A stretch of 64,000 nt of DNA from Parerythrobacter_A sp963761775 (GCA_963761775.1 CAVXIF010000001.1:124001-188000); one strand, 5' to 3'; positions 18,146-29,684 are shown, counted from the first letter of the stretch. Notes: generated from the sequence alone by a model not told the origin. Program-made: numbers and translations.

Positions 18146-19165
18146 TCATTCGCACCGGATGCCTTCAACCACAACGGCGTCGCCCAAGCGGAACGGGCGG
18201 TAGGTTTTACCCAGTTTCGCGCAATAGGCATTGCCACGCTCTTCGGCTTCGCGCTTGCGATCGGCGACGAGGCGTTCCTGTTCGCGTTTGCGCTCGGCCT
18301 GCGCACGTTCCCATTCGCGGTCGCGGCGCTCCTGTTCGCGCTCGGCTTCGCGGGCGGCCTCGGCGGCAAGCCGCTCGCGCTCGGCGGAGCCATCGTCGCG
18401 CGACGTTATCGTCATGCGTGAACCGGAATTGCCCGAACCTGTTCCGGCGGAAGTCGAGCGTGCGGACGTAGAGCGTGCCGCTGTCGAGCGAGTCGAACTG
18501 GCTTGAGTCGAGCTGGAACGCGCGGTGGCGGAGCGGCGCAATTCGGCGCGGCGATCCGACCGGCGTTGCTGCTCCGCGCGTTCCGCCGTCCTGCGGGTGT
18601 TGCGCGCGCGGGTGGCAGACGCCGTCGCGGCGGCATTGTCCGCCCGGTATTTTGCGGCGGCGACCTGGCTTTTCAATCTCTCGTATTCGGCGTTCTGGCG
18701 CGCGCGATTGCGGGCCTGCTGTTCGGCCTGCACGCGGCCCAGACCCTGCGCCAACCCGCGACCGAACCCGCGCAGCATCGCCGCACCGATATCCGGCCCC
18801 TTGAACAGATCCTCGGACCGCTTGCGCCGCGCCTGCGCCAGCCGCCGCTGTGCCGCGTTGTATTCCGCCACCGCACGGTTCTGCTCTTCGGCAGCGCGCT
18901 TTTCCTCGGCGCGCCGCTCATTTTCCCGTCGGACAATGCCGCCAAAATCTTCGATATACTTGTCGCGTTCGGCTTGTGCGTCCGCATCCATATCTTCGGG
19001 GTCGTTCCAGTCGTAAGCGAACCCGTCATCGGCCTGCGCCGTGTCACCCGCATTCTCCGGATCGTTCCAGTTATAGGCAAATCCATCATCGGCCTGCGCA
19101 AAAGCAGCAGTTGGCAGGGTAAGGCCGATGGCAAAAGCCAGCAGCGACATGGCGCGCATGATCAA
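18146..19165 (-). CDS. Secreted Arg/Ala/Glu-rich coiled-coil protein with two 20-residue N-terminal repeats
   Basis: Family not recognised. The 339 residues begin with a signal peptide (cut after AAFA, residue 23). Two near-identical repeats with a period of 20 follow: QADDGFAYNWNDPENAGDTA (24-43) and QADDGFAYDWNDPED (44 on). A long charged segment (about 60-300) is rich in Ala, Arg and Glu and probably helical. It is interrupted by a Ser/Thr/Arg run (about 205-245), and a small cysteine-containing end follows (GNAYCAKLGKTYRPFRLGDAVVVEG, shown by its ends GNAYC and VVVEGIRCE). Its ATG overlaps the upstream gene's stop (ATGA), so the two secreted proteins are made together. Confidence 0.7.
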   Translation of the reverse strand: MIMRAMSLLAFAIGLTLPTAAFAQADDGFAYNWNDPENAGDTAQADDGFAYDWNDPEDMDADAQAERDKYIEDFGGIVRRENERRAEEKRAAEEQNRAVAEYNAAQRRLAQARRKRSEDLFKGPDIGAAMLRGFGRGLAQGLGRVQAEQQARNRARQNAEYERLKSQVAAAKYRADNAAATASATRARNTRRTAERAEQQRRSDRRAELRRSATARSSSTQASSTRSTAARSTSARSTSAGTGSGNSGSRMTITSRDDGSAERERLAAEAAREAEREQERRDREWERAQAERKREQERLVADRKREAEERGNAYCAKLGKTYRPFRLGDAVVVEGIRCE

Positions 19166-20601
19166 TTCTTCACTCCCGGAGTAATCCGCAAGGTGCGGAA
19201 AACCGGCCCGTACAGAGTCGAGTTGTTGCCTGCCTCTGATACCAGCAAAAGGTCGCCGTTGGTGGCGCGGCGGCTATGCTTTATGTCTTCGAACGCGCCT
19301 AGAAACTTTTGGGCGTAGGTTTTTACGGTTCCATACATGACGTAGTTGGTAAGTACGTAAGCAAAGCCGGAACTTTTGCCCATCTCGGTGTCGATCAGCT
19401 GTCCGAACATGACGGGCGCTGACGTGTCGCTCGTATCTACGGCTTGGAGGGCGGGATAATACGAGCCAATCTTTATTGTATCCGGATGACCGTCGCCGAT
19501 CTTCATCACTTGGCTGTACCCTGCAACGCCGGATCTATGCGTTGAGGTCGTGATTTTCTTCAGATCCGTCGCATTGCTGTGGATGATATACGAACCGTCC
19601 GGCCGCTGGTCGATATCTATCAAACGGCGGTCGATCTCGCTATCGATGTGGGCGAGGCTTGGTGTGCCTTGCGTCTTGACCCCGATCAGCCAATACCTCA
19701 AATCCTTCGGCTGGTAACGCTTGCTGGCTTTGTCGATGTTCAGCGACCCGTGTTGACCCGTCAGCACCAGAGCGCCACCGTCAAGCGCCTTTATCGCCAT
19801 ACCGTGCGGGCGCTTAGTGCTGGGGTGCCGCTCGTCCGCCCAAGGCACGCGGGCTGTCCAGTTCGCGCCTGCATCTGCGGTGAACCGGTCCAGCCGCACT
19901 TCCTCGTCGCTGAAGCGCAAATAGAGAAGTTCGGTGCCCACGGCGCCGCCATCCCGGACCAGCCGTTGGGGATAGCTCCAGCCGTCCTTTGCCACGGTGC
20001 CGAAAATCTGCGGGGTTCCCATGATGCCGTCGGCGGACCACGGCACGATGCCGACTTCCTCGGTCCGCGTCACATTGCCCGCCATCACCAGGCGGCCCGA
20101 CGCTTCCACGAACAACTCGATATCGCCGAGCTTGCTCTCGTCCACCGGCTTGCGCCACAGCATCCTGCCGCCTTGCGCAATGGCGGCGACCCACGTGTCC
20201 GGGTTGTCGCTGAACAGGCTGGGCGCGTTGAAGCCGTAGATATACGTGACGCCATTTCCATATGCTGCCGCACGCACGGACATCGCCGGGGTAAGGCCGA
20301 AGCGCTTGTCGGCCAGCAGCGTCCCGTTCTGCGATATTTCTGCGTAGGTCAGCGTGGTAAGTATCTGGCCTGCCCGTTTCGGATCGTCGAGGTAGGCTGT
20401 GCCGACCACGATCGTCCGGTCGTCCGGACCGGCCAGGACCTGACGGACATTTCCGGTGCCGCCGTGATTGCCGAAGCGCACTTCGGCAAGTTCCTCGATG
20501 ACCGTCTGTGCCATTACGGGCGACGCCAGCGCGACAGCCAGCGCTGCCAGCACCAGTTTCAACCGAATTGCAATATCACGCACCACTGCAATTCCCCCCA
20601 C
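19162..20601 (-). CDS. Secreted protein of unknown function, probable beta-propeller
   Basis: The 479 residues include a signal peptide (KLVLAALAVALASPVMAQ). Repeated short blocks follow of the kind DGG-hydrophobic-hydrophobic-x-G, such as DDRTIVVGTAYL, SGRLVMAGNV, DGGALVLTGQHG, DGSYIIHSN and NGDLLLVSEAG. Such spacing suggests a beta-propeller of about five or more blades, but I cannot assign a family. By eye, base composition around 19.2-19.7 kb is richer in A/T than the neighbours, a weak hint of transfer or relaxed codon use. The stop overlaps the start of the downstream repeat protein. A 90-base gap separates its start from the CsgG-like gene. Confidence 0.65.
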   Translation of the reverse strand: MGGIAVVRDIAIRLKLVLAALAVALASPVMAQTVIEELAEVRFGNHGGTGNVRQVLAGPDDRTIVVGTAYLDDPKRAGQILTTLTYAEISQNGTLLADKRFGLTPAMSVRAAAYGNGVTYIYGFNAPSLFSDNPDTWVAAIAQGGRMLWRKPVDESKLGDIELFVEASGRLVMAGNVTRTEEVGIVPWSADGIMGTPQIFGTVAKDGWSYPQRLVRDGGAVGTELLYLRFSDEEVRLDRFTADAGANWTARVPWADERHPSTKRPHGMAIKALDGGALVLTGQHGSLNIDKASKRYQPKDLRYWLIGVKTQGTPSLAHIDSEIDRRLIDIDQRPDGSYIIHSNATDLKKITTSTHRSGVAGYSQVMKIGDGHPDTIKIGSYYPALQAVDTSDTSAPVMFGQLIDTEMGKSSGFAYVLTNYVMYGTVKTYAQKFLGAFEDIKHSRRATNGDLLLVSEAGNNSTLYGPVFRTLRITPGVKN

Positions 20602-20691
20602 TTTTAACAGATGATGCGATAGGGCACGTACGCAGCATTATCAAGGATTTGTCACAAATGTCAGTGACGCGGCGCTACACCGGCGTGCGGG

Positions 20692-21627
20692 CTACTCCAT
20701 ATCCTCCACCGACACCCAGCCGGTGGTGCCGTAATTGTCGGCCACTTCGATGAACAGGCCGTCGCGCTGGCCGGTGGGGGTCAGCTCGGTTCCGGCGCGC
20801 ACGTCGCGCACCACGGCGGCCCCGGCATCGGCACTGGCGCGCAGCGAGGTATCGACGGCTACAACCGCAGCAGCAGAAACCGGGGCAACGGCGGTGGCAC
20901 CGGCGGCGGGTGCGGTTTCAAGGGCGGCGCGCTGGGCGACCACCTCGTTGAAGGCGAGGATGAATGCTTCGGTCATCATCGCGCCGTTCTTGCTGCCGTC
21001 ATAACCGCTGGTTGAGGCGGCTTCCGCGGCCCAGGCATACTGGCTGCCACGGAAGTTGAGTGTGCTCTTTTTCACAGAACCCGACCCGGCGGCCAGCGTC
21101 TGGCCCGATGCGGGGCTGACCACGCGCAGGCCCGCCGATACGGTCTTCTTCTTGCCGCCGAACCCCCCGAATGCGCCGAGCAGCGCACCCGCGAACGGCA
21201 CCTTGCTGGCGACAGCGCCCAGGGCGCCGGTACGCAGCATGCCTTCGGTCACCGCACTCTTGGCCAGCTCCATGCCCTGGTCCACCTCCTCCTGCGTCCC
21301 GGCGATGGCGGTGACGAGATAACGGGCAGGCGCGCCGCTGGCGTCGGGCGTGTGCGGCGTGAAGCAGCCGGACTGCACCGCCAGCGAATTGACGAGGTTG
21401 CGCGGACTGCCCAGCTTGAACTGGGTCCAGCCCGCCCCGTCGCCATCGACCAGCGCGATGGTGCCAAGGCTCTGCTCGCAGGTCACCAGCTCCGGCGCAT
21501 CCTTGGCAAAGGCGGGCGCAGGCATGGCGGCGGCAACGGCCACGGCGGCGCAGCCTGCGACGGTTCGGCGCAGGGCCGCTCTGGCAGTGCGAGCGGTGTT
21601 GGTGGTTTCCGGTGCATTCGTGGTCAT
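20692..21627 (-). CDS. Exported CsgG-like protein with C-terminal bacterial SH3 domain
   Basis: 311 residues. A signal peptide (core VAGCAAVAVAAAMPAPAFA) leads into a domain with ARYLVTAIAGTQEEVDQGMELAKSAV and a Gly-rich loop (GALLGAFGGFGGKKKTVSAGLRVV). The helical end GAMMTEAFILAFNEVV resembles the CsgG/HfaB family of secretion-channel and holdfast-type proteins. The last about 65 residues (DTSLRASADAGAAVVRDVRAG to GTTGWVSVEDME) form an SH3b domain, which often binds cell wall. The CsgG-like assignment is by pattern only. ATG 21627 is chosen because the signal peptide follows. It is divergent from the AraC-type gene with a 113-base gap. Confidence 0.55.
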   Translation of the reverse strand: MTTNAPETTNTARTARAALRRTVAGCAAVAVAAAMPAPAFAKDAPELVTCEQSLGTIALVDGDGAGWTQFKLGSPRNLVNSLAVQSGCFTPHTPDASGAPARYLVTAIAGTQEEVDQGMELAKSAVTEGMLRTGALGAVASKVPFAGALLGAFGGFGGKKKTVSAGLRVVSPASGQTLAAGSGSVKKSTLNFRGSQYAWAAEAASTSGYDGSKNGAMMTEAFILAFNEVVAQRAALETAPAAGATAVAPVSAAAVVAVDTSLRASADAGAAVVRDVRAGTELTPTGQRDGLFIEVADNYGTTGWVSVEDME

Positions 21628-21740
21628 GGCGCGTCCCCCAAATTGATTACAATCCTTGTTAGTTAGTCGACTGTCCACGCGCTTTCTTGTATGGACGCGA
21701 CACGCACGGGAGGGGTGCGGGGTGAAGAGGGACGCTGGCT

Positions 21741-22700
21741 GTGACATCGACATGCGTGGCAGAAGACACGGTTCGGCTCCACTTCGTGCTGCCGGGCGCG
21801 CGGCTCGCGCCCTATGTCAGCACGTTCTATCACATGCAGGTGGCCCTGCCGGATGGCGAGACGCTGACCGACCAGCTGCATCCCGAATGGGGCAATGTGC
21901 GTCTGTCGCCCGTGGCCCATCTGGCGGCTGGTGTCGGCGACGAGGCGGTGCGCCCGTTGCCGCGCGCCATCGCCACCGGCCCGACCAGCTACGCGACCAC
22001 TTTCAGCGCCGGGGCCGGACGGTCATGGGGCATCGGCTTGCTGCCGCTCGGCTGGCTGACATTCATGGGTGGCCCGGCGGCGGACCATGCCGACCGCATC
22101 GTGAATGTGGAGCATGATCGCCCCTGTGCCGCGTTCGCGCCATTGCTGGAGACGCTGTTCGATGGCAAAACTGCCTCCGACGCCGCCCCCGACCTCGCCC
22201 CAGACATCGCGGACTCTGAACGAAGAAGCGGCGCGTATCGACGCCTATCTATGCGCGCGGCTGGCCGATGGACGCAGCGTACCGCCGGTCGATGCTGCAA
22301 CCGTTTCCACAGTGCATGCCGCGCTGGTCGGCGGCAAGGTCGCAAGCGTTGGCGATCTGGCCCATCTCGCCGGGTTGAACCTGCGCACGATGGAACGCCT
22401 GTCGCGCCGCGCGTTCGGGTTTACGCCCAAACTGCTGCTTCGCCGCCAGCGTTTCCTGCGCAGCCTTGCCCGTTTCATGCTCGATCCGTCGCTGAAATGG
22501 CTCAACGCGCTGGACGACCAGTATTTCGACCAGGCCCAGTTCGTGCGCGATTTTCATCGTTTCATCGGTATGGCCCCGCGCGATTATGCCGCCACGCCGC
22601 ACCCGGTACTGATGGCGGCAGCAAACGCGCGGGCGGCGCTGGCGGGCGATGCGGTGCAGGCGTTGCACCGGCCGTCCGGGCCAGCCGCAAGCAGTCCGGC

Positions 22701-22704
<4 letters not shown>
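21741..22704 (+). CDS. AraC-family transcriptional regulator (frame break near 22211)
   Basis: About 320 residues from a GTG start. The N-terminal sensing region (VRLHFVLPGARLAPYVSTFYHMQV and SWGIGLLPLGWLTFMG, each given in part) resembles the DUF6597-type input domain. The C-terminal HTH has VGDLAHLAGLNLRTMERL, FGFTPKLLLRRQRF and a final FIGMAPRDYAA, the AraC signature. The frame changes between DLAPDIA and LNEEAARIDAYL, and one extra base near 22208-22214 accounts for it. It may regulate the divergent CsgG-like gene (inference from position). Its stop overlaps the ftsK stop on the other strand by 4 bases. Confidence 0.85.
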
Positions 22705-25101
<2,397 letters not shown>

Positions 25102-25148
25102 GCGTTATGTCTCCTGCGGCCCGTAATGAGTCCTCGCCCCCGCACCCG

Positions 25149-25751
25149 TCAAGGGATTAGGCTTCGTGCCAAGCCATCGATCGCCCCCCAGCGAAACGCC
25201 GGCAGGGCCGCCGCGCGCCGCGCCGTCATGCCGCCCAGCGCGATAGCGCACACACCGCCGCGTTCCAGCCGGGTCGCCAGCGCATGGTATCCGGACGGCC
25301 CCAGCGGCGTAGCGTCGCTGTGCGAACGGGTCGCATAGACCGGCGAAACGAATGCGGCGTCGACACGCGCGGCGATGGCGGCATCGGCTTCCGCGCGACA
25401 ATGGACGGTGGCGTAGCGGGTCATGCCGTCCAATTTACCGAGGCGGGCAACCGGGCCGTACACGCAGTCCGCGCCCCATTCCTTGGCGATTTCGGCTGTG
25501 CCGGATAGGATGACCGCGTGCCCGAACCGGCGCGCGACGGACGCCAGTGCATCGAAGCGGGTGCGCCGTGCATCGGGATCGAGATGGTAGTGCCGGAACA
25601 CCAGCGCCGCGCCCTGCGGCAATCGCGCCAGCATATTTTCAAGGCTCCCGTCATTGCGTGCGTCGCTGAACAGGAAGATGCGGGGCAGGGCATCGACGGT
25701 CTTCAGCACCGGGGCAGGGCTCAAAGCTGGGGCGGGGGGCTTCACGCTCAT
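25149..25751 (-). CDS. Thiamine-phosphate-synthase-like (ThiE/TenI superfamily) protein
   Basis: The 200-residue TIM-barrel protein has LVFRHYHLD, AVILSGTAEIAKEWGADCVYGP and the late block VDAAFVSPVYATRSH...PLGPSGY, GGVCAIALGGMTARRAAAL typical of ThiE/TenI. True ThiE enzymes carry a well-known set of phosphate and Mg ligands that I cannot all place here, so it may be a TenI-like regulator or divergent synthase. ATG 25751 is chosen because longer starts add non-conserved sequence. It is divergent from yggS with only 25 bases between start codons, so the promoters must overlap or lie inside the genes. Confidence 0.7.
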   Translation of the reverse strand: MSVKPPAPALSPAPVLKTVDALPRIFLFSDARNDGSLENMLARLPQGAALVFRHYHLDPDARRTRFDALASVARRFGHAVILSGTAEIAKEWGADCVYGPVARLGKLDGMTRYATVHCRAEADAAIAARVDAAFVSPVYATRSHSDATPLGPSGYHALATRLERGGVCAIALGGMTARRAAALPAFRWGAIDGLARSLIP

Positions 25752-25776
25752 CATCCACACGCTATAGCACGCCGCC

Positions 25777-26466
25777 ATGAATGCGAACGACAAGCAGCGC
25801 ACGGCTACCGGCTATGACGAGGTGGAGGCGGAAATTGCGCGCGCCTGCAAGGCCTCGCGTCGCAGCGCTGCCGATGTGGAACTGGTCGCGGTCAGCAAGA
25901 CGCGGTCCGCCGATGCCATCATGCCCCTGCTCGAACGCGGCCATCGCGTCTTCGGGGAAAACCGCGTGCAGGAGGCGCAGGGAAAATGGCCCGCCCTGCG
26001 CGAACGCTGGCCCGATGCGCAGCTGCACATGATCGGACAGCTGCAATCGAACAAGGCGGACGATGCGGTCGCGCTGTTCGATGCGATCCACGCGCTGGAC
26101 CGGCCCAGCCTGCTGAAGGCGTTGGCCAGGGCGATGGACAAGGCGGACCGCCGCGTGCCGTGCTTCGTTCAGGTCGATGTGGGCGAGGAGCCGCAGAAGG
26201 GCGGCTGCGCGGTTGCGGACCTGCCCGCGTTTATTGCCAGGGCACGCGATGCGGATGTTCCGGTGGCAGGGCTGATGTGCCTGCCGCCTGCGGATATCGA
26301 ACCTGCGCCGTTCTTCGCGCTGCTGGCGAAACTGGCGGCGGATAATGGCGTGGCGGATGAGCCGATGGGTCTGAGCATGGGCATGAGCGGCGATTTTGCC
26401 ACCGCTGTGATGCTGGGCGCGACGCACATTCGTGTGGGGACTGCGCTGTTTGGAGCGCGGGAATAG
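25777..26466 (+). CDS. YggS-family pyridoxal-phosphate homeostasis protein
   Basis: The 229 residues have the family signature: ELVAVSKTRSADAIMPLLERG with PLP-binding Lys41, FGENRVQEAQGKW, HMIGQLQSNKADDAV, LMCLPP and the end LSMGMSGDFATAVMLGATHIRVGTALFG. It is a cytoplasmic single-domain PLP-binding protein (fold type III) that controls vitamin B6 and amino-acid balance without known enzyme activity. Length is typical. It is followed by an intrinsic terminator and the palindromic element. Confidence 0.95.
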   Translation: MNANDKQRTATGYDEVEAEIARACKASRRSAADVELVAVSKTRSADAIMPLLERGHRVFGENRVQEAQGKWPALRERWPDAQLHMIGQLQSNKADDAVALFDAIHALDRPSLLKALARAMDKADRRVPCFVQVDVGEEPQKGGCAVADLPAFIARARDADVPVAGLMCLPPADIEPAPFFALLAKLAADNGVADEPMGLSMGMSGDFATAVMLGATHIRVGTALFGARE

Positions 26467-26471
26467 GTTTA

Positions 26472-26511
26472 ACTCTGAAGACCGGCGCTGTGCCGTATCA
26501 GAGTCTTTTTT
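26472..26511 (+). terminator. Intrinsic terminator of yggS
   Basis: ACTCTGA (26472-26478) pairs with TCAGAGT (26498-26504), with a loop that contains its own short GC complement. A C and six T follow. It lies 6 bases after the yggS stop. Confidence 0.75.
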
Positions 26512-26556
26512 GCTCGCTGACGCTCGGCGCTGTGCCATCCCGCGCTTTTTTGTCGG

Positions 26557-26712
26557 GTGCGCTCCGGACATCCGTCCTACGCTTGCTGTGCCGTCCCGCT
26601 CCCCCTCCCGACCACCCACGGGATTATCCTCAAGGGGTGGTCGGGAGGGGGAGCGGGACGGCACAGCACCGAGCGTTAGCGAGAAAACAGAACGCGGATG
26701 TCCGGAGCGCAC
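26557..26712. repeat. Large palindromic element (33-bp and 18-bp perfect inverted arms)
   Basis: Bases 26585-26617 and 26635-26667 are perfect 33-base reverse complements around a 17-base loop. Outside them, 26557-26574 and 26695-26712 are perfect 18-base reverse complements (GTGCGCTCCGGACATCCG). The right side carries 17 extra bases (CGAGCGTTAGCGAGA region) between the arms. A related copy of that extra piece, CTCGCTGACGCTCGG plus CGCTGTGCC, lies further left at 26512-26536, outside the symmetric part. It sits between convergent yggS and the TonB receptor gene and looks like a REP/MITE-type mobile hairpin. Together with the two terminators it fills the 319-base gap 26467-26785. Confidence 0.8.
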
Positions 26713-26731
26713 CAAACGAGGAACAAGAAAA

Positions 26732-26755
26732 GGGGCGCACCTTGCGGCGCGCCCC
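26732..26755 (-). terminator. Intrinsic terminator of the TonB receptor gene
   Basis: GGGGCGC (26732-26738) pairs with GCGCCCC (26749-26755). The A-rich bases 26725-26731 give a U-run (TTTTCTTG) on the leftward transcript, 30 bases after the receptor stop. Confidence 0.75.
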
Positions 26756-26785
26756 CTGTCGTGACGAACTTTGCAATGCCCCGTG

Positions 26786-29500
26786 TCAGAACTTGGCGCG
26801 CACGGTCACCCCGTAGGTGCGCGGTTCGGCGAGGAACGCCGAGTAGGTCTGCTGCGGTGCGACGAAGGGCGTGTTGAACGCGACCTGCGTGTAGTCCTTG
26901 TCGAACAGGTTCTGCACCCAGCCTTCGATCGAGAAGCGGTCGGCGATGTTGGTCACACCGATGCGGCCATTGACCACGGTGAAGCCTTCCTGCTCCTTGC
27001 CCGGCAGCAGGTCGGAACCGGTGTTGTAACCGCTGGCCGTGCGGGCGTTGACGAACAACAGGCCGCGCATTCCGCTGGTGCCGAGGTCTGGCGTGTAGGA
27101 CACCGAACCCGTCGCCACGATGGCCGGCGCGTTGGACAGCCGGTCGCCCGGCAGCAGACGCAGGGCCGGGTCGAGCGGTGCGCCGCTGTCGTCCCCGATC
27201 AGATCGTCCTGATAGGCGGTGTCCGAATAGGTCAGGCCAGCGGTGAAGGCGAGGTCGGGGCGCGGGTTCAGCGTCGCCTCGACTTCGAACCCTTCCGCGA
27301 CCACGCCCGGTGCGATGTCGTCCAGCGCACAACCACCGGTGGTTGGGTTGGCATCGCGGTCCGCACCGCCCAGGGCCGTGTCGCAGCTGTTGACCGTCTG
27401 GACCAGGAAGACCGAGCCGTTGAAGGTGTTCAGCTGGAAGTTGCTGAACTCCTGACGGAACGCCGCCACGCTGAGCGAAAACTCGCGCGTCGCGTATTTG
27501 GCGCCGATTTCATAGGCATCGACCGTTTCCTCGTCGAATTGCAGCGCCGCCGGATCGAGCGCATTGACGTTGAGGAACAGCGGGTTGCTGAGCGCCGAAC
27601 GGTCGAGGTTGAAACCGCCGGCCTTGTAGCCACGCGAATAGCTGCCGTAGAGCAGCAGGTCGGGCGTGACCTTGTAGCTGAGGATGGCGGTGCCGGTGAA
27701 TTCGTCCTCGTCCCGCGTGTCGGCAATGGATACGCCGTTCAATTCGGATGTCGAGTTGCCCTGGCAGGACAAGGCTATCAGGCCGCCGGCAAGACCTTGC
27801 AACGTCGTACCGAGCAAACCGCCAAGCAAAGCGCGGTTTTGCGGACAGATGACGTTGTCGTTGGCGAATGTGGCGTCGAAATCCTTTGTTTCGTTGGTGT
27901 AGCGAAGCCCAAGCGTCAGATCGAGCGTGTCGGTGATGTGGAAGATGTTGTGCGTGAAAAGCGCGAAGTTCTCGCTTTTCTGGTTATATACATCGCCCAG
28001 GCTGCCCCGGTCGCTGATGCGGCCAAGATTGCTGATGCCACCCAGAATGAGCGGCGTCGCGGGTCCGAACGCACCGGTCAAGGCAGCAGCATTGCCGCCG
28101 AGGCAATCCTGCGCGCCGGTATTGGCGAGCGCGGGATTGATGGCCAGCGCGATACGGCACGCGGCGAAGGTGCCGTATTGCGAACCGAACCGCAGGTTGT
28201 CGCGCGCCTGCAATTCCTCGTTGGCGTAGAACCCGCCGACCAGCCAGTCGATTCGGTCATTGAACAGCGAACCCTGCAGACGCAGTTCCTGCGTGAAGGT
28301 TTCGAATGTGCGCGCGCCGCCATTGCTGTTGGGTGCGCGATAGAGAATATCGACGGTGGTATAGTCGGTGTCCGACCCCTGGAAGTTGTCATATTCGCGA
28401 TAGCCGGTGATCGACGTCAGCGTGACATTGCCGAAGGTGGCGTTCAGCTCGCCCGACACGCCGTAATCTTCCGTCCGTCCGGCATAGCTGCGGCCTGCGG
28501 TGGGATAGATATCGCGGTTGAACGTGCTCTGGTTCAGTCCGGCGGGGGTCTGGCCCAGGCCGAGCAGGATCGGGACGATGGGGTTGGCGGTGCTGGTCAG
28601 CGCCGGGCCGGTGGTCGGACGCGTGAAGCTGTCCAGGCCGGGACTGATGCGGGCACCGTTCGCAAATTCGGGCTGTACGAACGTCGCAGCGCAGCAGCTT
28701 TCGTCCTTGCGCGAATAATCGCCGACCACGCGGAAAGAGAGGTCGGAGCTGGGCTCGAACAGGACTTGCGCGCGGACCAAGTAGCGGTCCTTGTCGTTGA
28801 CGGTCGTGTTGTTGATCTGGTCTTCGTAGAAACCGTCGCGCTTGGCATAGATGCCGTCGACACGCGCCGCGACCAGCGCGCCTAGCGGCACGTTCACACC
28901 GGCTTCGGCGCGGATCGCATCGAAATTGCCATAGGTGAAATTGCCATAACCGCCGAATTCGAATTCGGGCTGCGCGGTATAGATGTTGATGAGGCCGGCG
29001 GTGGAGTTGCGGCCACCCAGCGTACCCTGCGGGCCGCGCAGGATCTCGATCCGGTCGATCGGACCAAGCTCGCTCAGCGCGTTACCCGAACGCGAGCGAT
29101 ACACGCCGTCGACGAATACCGCGACCGAGCTTTCGAGGCCGGGATTGTCGCCCACGGTGCCGATGCCGCGGATACGGGCCGAACCGTTGGCTTCGTTACC
29201 GGTGGAGGACACGAGCAGCGACGGCGCGACCTGGTTCAGTTCGCGGATGTCGGTGGTGCCGGACTTTTCGAGCAGCTCGCCCGATACGGCGGAAACGGCA
29301 ACCGGAACATCGGCCAGCCGCTGCGAACGGCCCTGCGCGGTGATCACGATCTGTGTGTCATCGTCGAGACCTGTGGTATCCACAACCGCGGCATCGTCCG
29401 CATCCTGTGCGAAAGCGGCTGCGGGGACGAGCGCCATACCGGCCCCCATCAAGGCCATGACACCGACCGATGCAAAACGCTGCTGCATGCTCATATTCAT
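26786..29500 (-). CDS. TonB-dependent outer-membrane receptor
   Basis: 904 residues. A signal peptide is cut near AAAFA (residue 31), and a TonB-box-like DDTQIVITAQGR follows. The plug domain contains RIRGIGTVGDNPG, VAVFVDGVYRSRSG and IEILRGPQGTLGGRNSTAGLINIYT (given by its ends). A 22-stranded-type barrel ends in the aromatic residue expected for outer-membrane insertion (VRAKF). Pairs of cysteines occur in extracellular-loop regions (DESCCAATF, CRIALAINP...QDC). The substrate is unknown; it resembles the large sphingomonad receptor group without a tell-tale partner nearby. ATG 29500 is chosen for the AAGGAG ribosome site. The upstream 184 bases are notably A/T-rich (TATATAAAAT on the coding strand), consistent with a promoter. 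Confidence 0.92.
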   Translation of the reverse strand: MNMSMQQRFASVGVMALMGAGMALVPAAAFAQDADDAAVVDTTGLDDDTQIVITAQGRSQRLADVPVAVSAVSGELLEKSGTTDIRELNQVAPSLLVSSTGNEANGSARIRGIGTVGDNPGLESSVAVFVDGVYRSRSGNALSELGPIDRIEILRGPQGTLGGRNSTAGLINIYTAQPEFEFGGYGNFTYGNFDAIRAEAGVNVPLGALVAARVDGIYAKRDGFYEDQINNTTVNDKDRYLVRAQVLFEPSSDLSFRVVGDYSRKDESCCAATFVQPEFANGARISPGLDSFTRPTTGPALTSTANPIVPILLGLGQTPAGLNQSTFNRDIYPTAGRSYAGRTEDYGVSGELNATFGNVTLTSITGYREYDNFQGSDTDYTTVDILYRAPNSNGGARTFETFTQELRLQGSLFNDRIDWLVGGFYANEELQARDNLRFGSQYGTFAACRIALAINPALANTGAQDCLGGNAAALTGAFGPATPLILGGISNLGRISDRGSLGDVYNQKSENFALFTHNIFHITDTLDLTLGLRYTNETKDFDATFANDNVICPQNRALLGGLLGTTLQGLAGGLIALSCQGNSTSELNGVSIADTRDEDEFTGTAILSYKVTPDLLLYGSYSRGYKAGGFNLDRSALSNPLFLNVNALDPAALQFDEETVDAYEIGAKYATREFSLSVAAFRQEFSNFQLNTFNGSVFLVQTVNSCDTALGGADRDANPTTGGCALDDIAPGVVAEGFEVEATLNPRPDLAFTAGLTYSDTAYQDDLIGDDSGAPLDPALRLLPGDRLSNAPAIVATGSVSYTPDLGTSGMRGLLFVNARTASGYNTGSDLLPGKEQEGFTVVNGRIGVTNIADRFSIEGWVQNLFDKDYTQVAFNTPFVAPQQTYSAFLAEPRTYGVTVRAKF

Positions 29501-29684
29501 CCGCTCCTTGGATATTTTATATACTGTTATGCGGCGTGATTTATCGCAAATTGCCGCGCGTGCAACCGTATTCAGCACCGTGCCGTAACGGCATCGCGCA
29601 AAGTGCGACATATATGTTTCAGTCTGGACGCAACGCCATTTGCTGCGCACAACGGATGCAGCATTGTTGCGGCGTTGATACTGT

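Noticed and set aside
26500..26715. CRISPR array
   Set aside because: The repeats are inverted and not regularly spaced, there are no spacers, and no cas gene is near.
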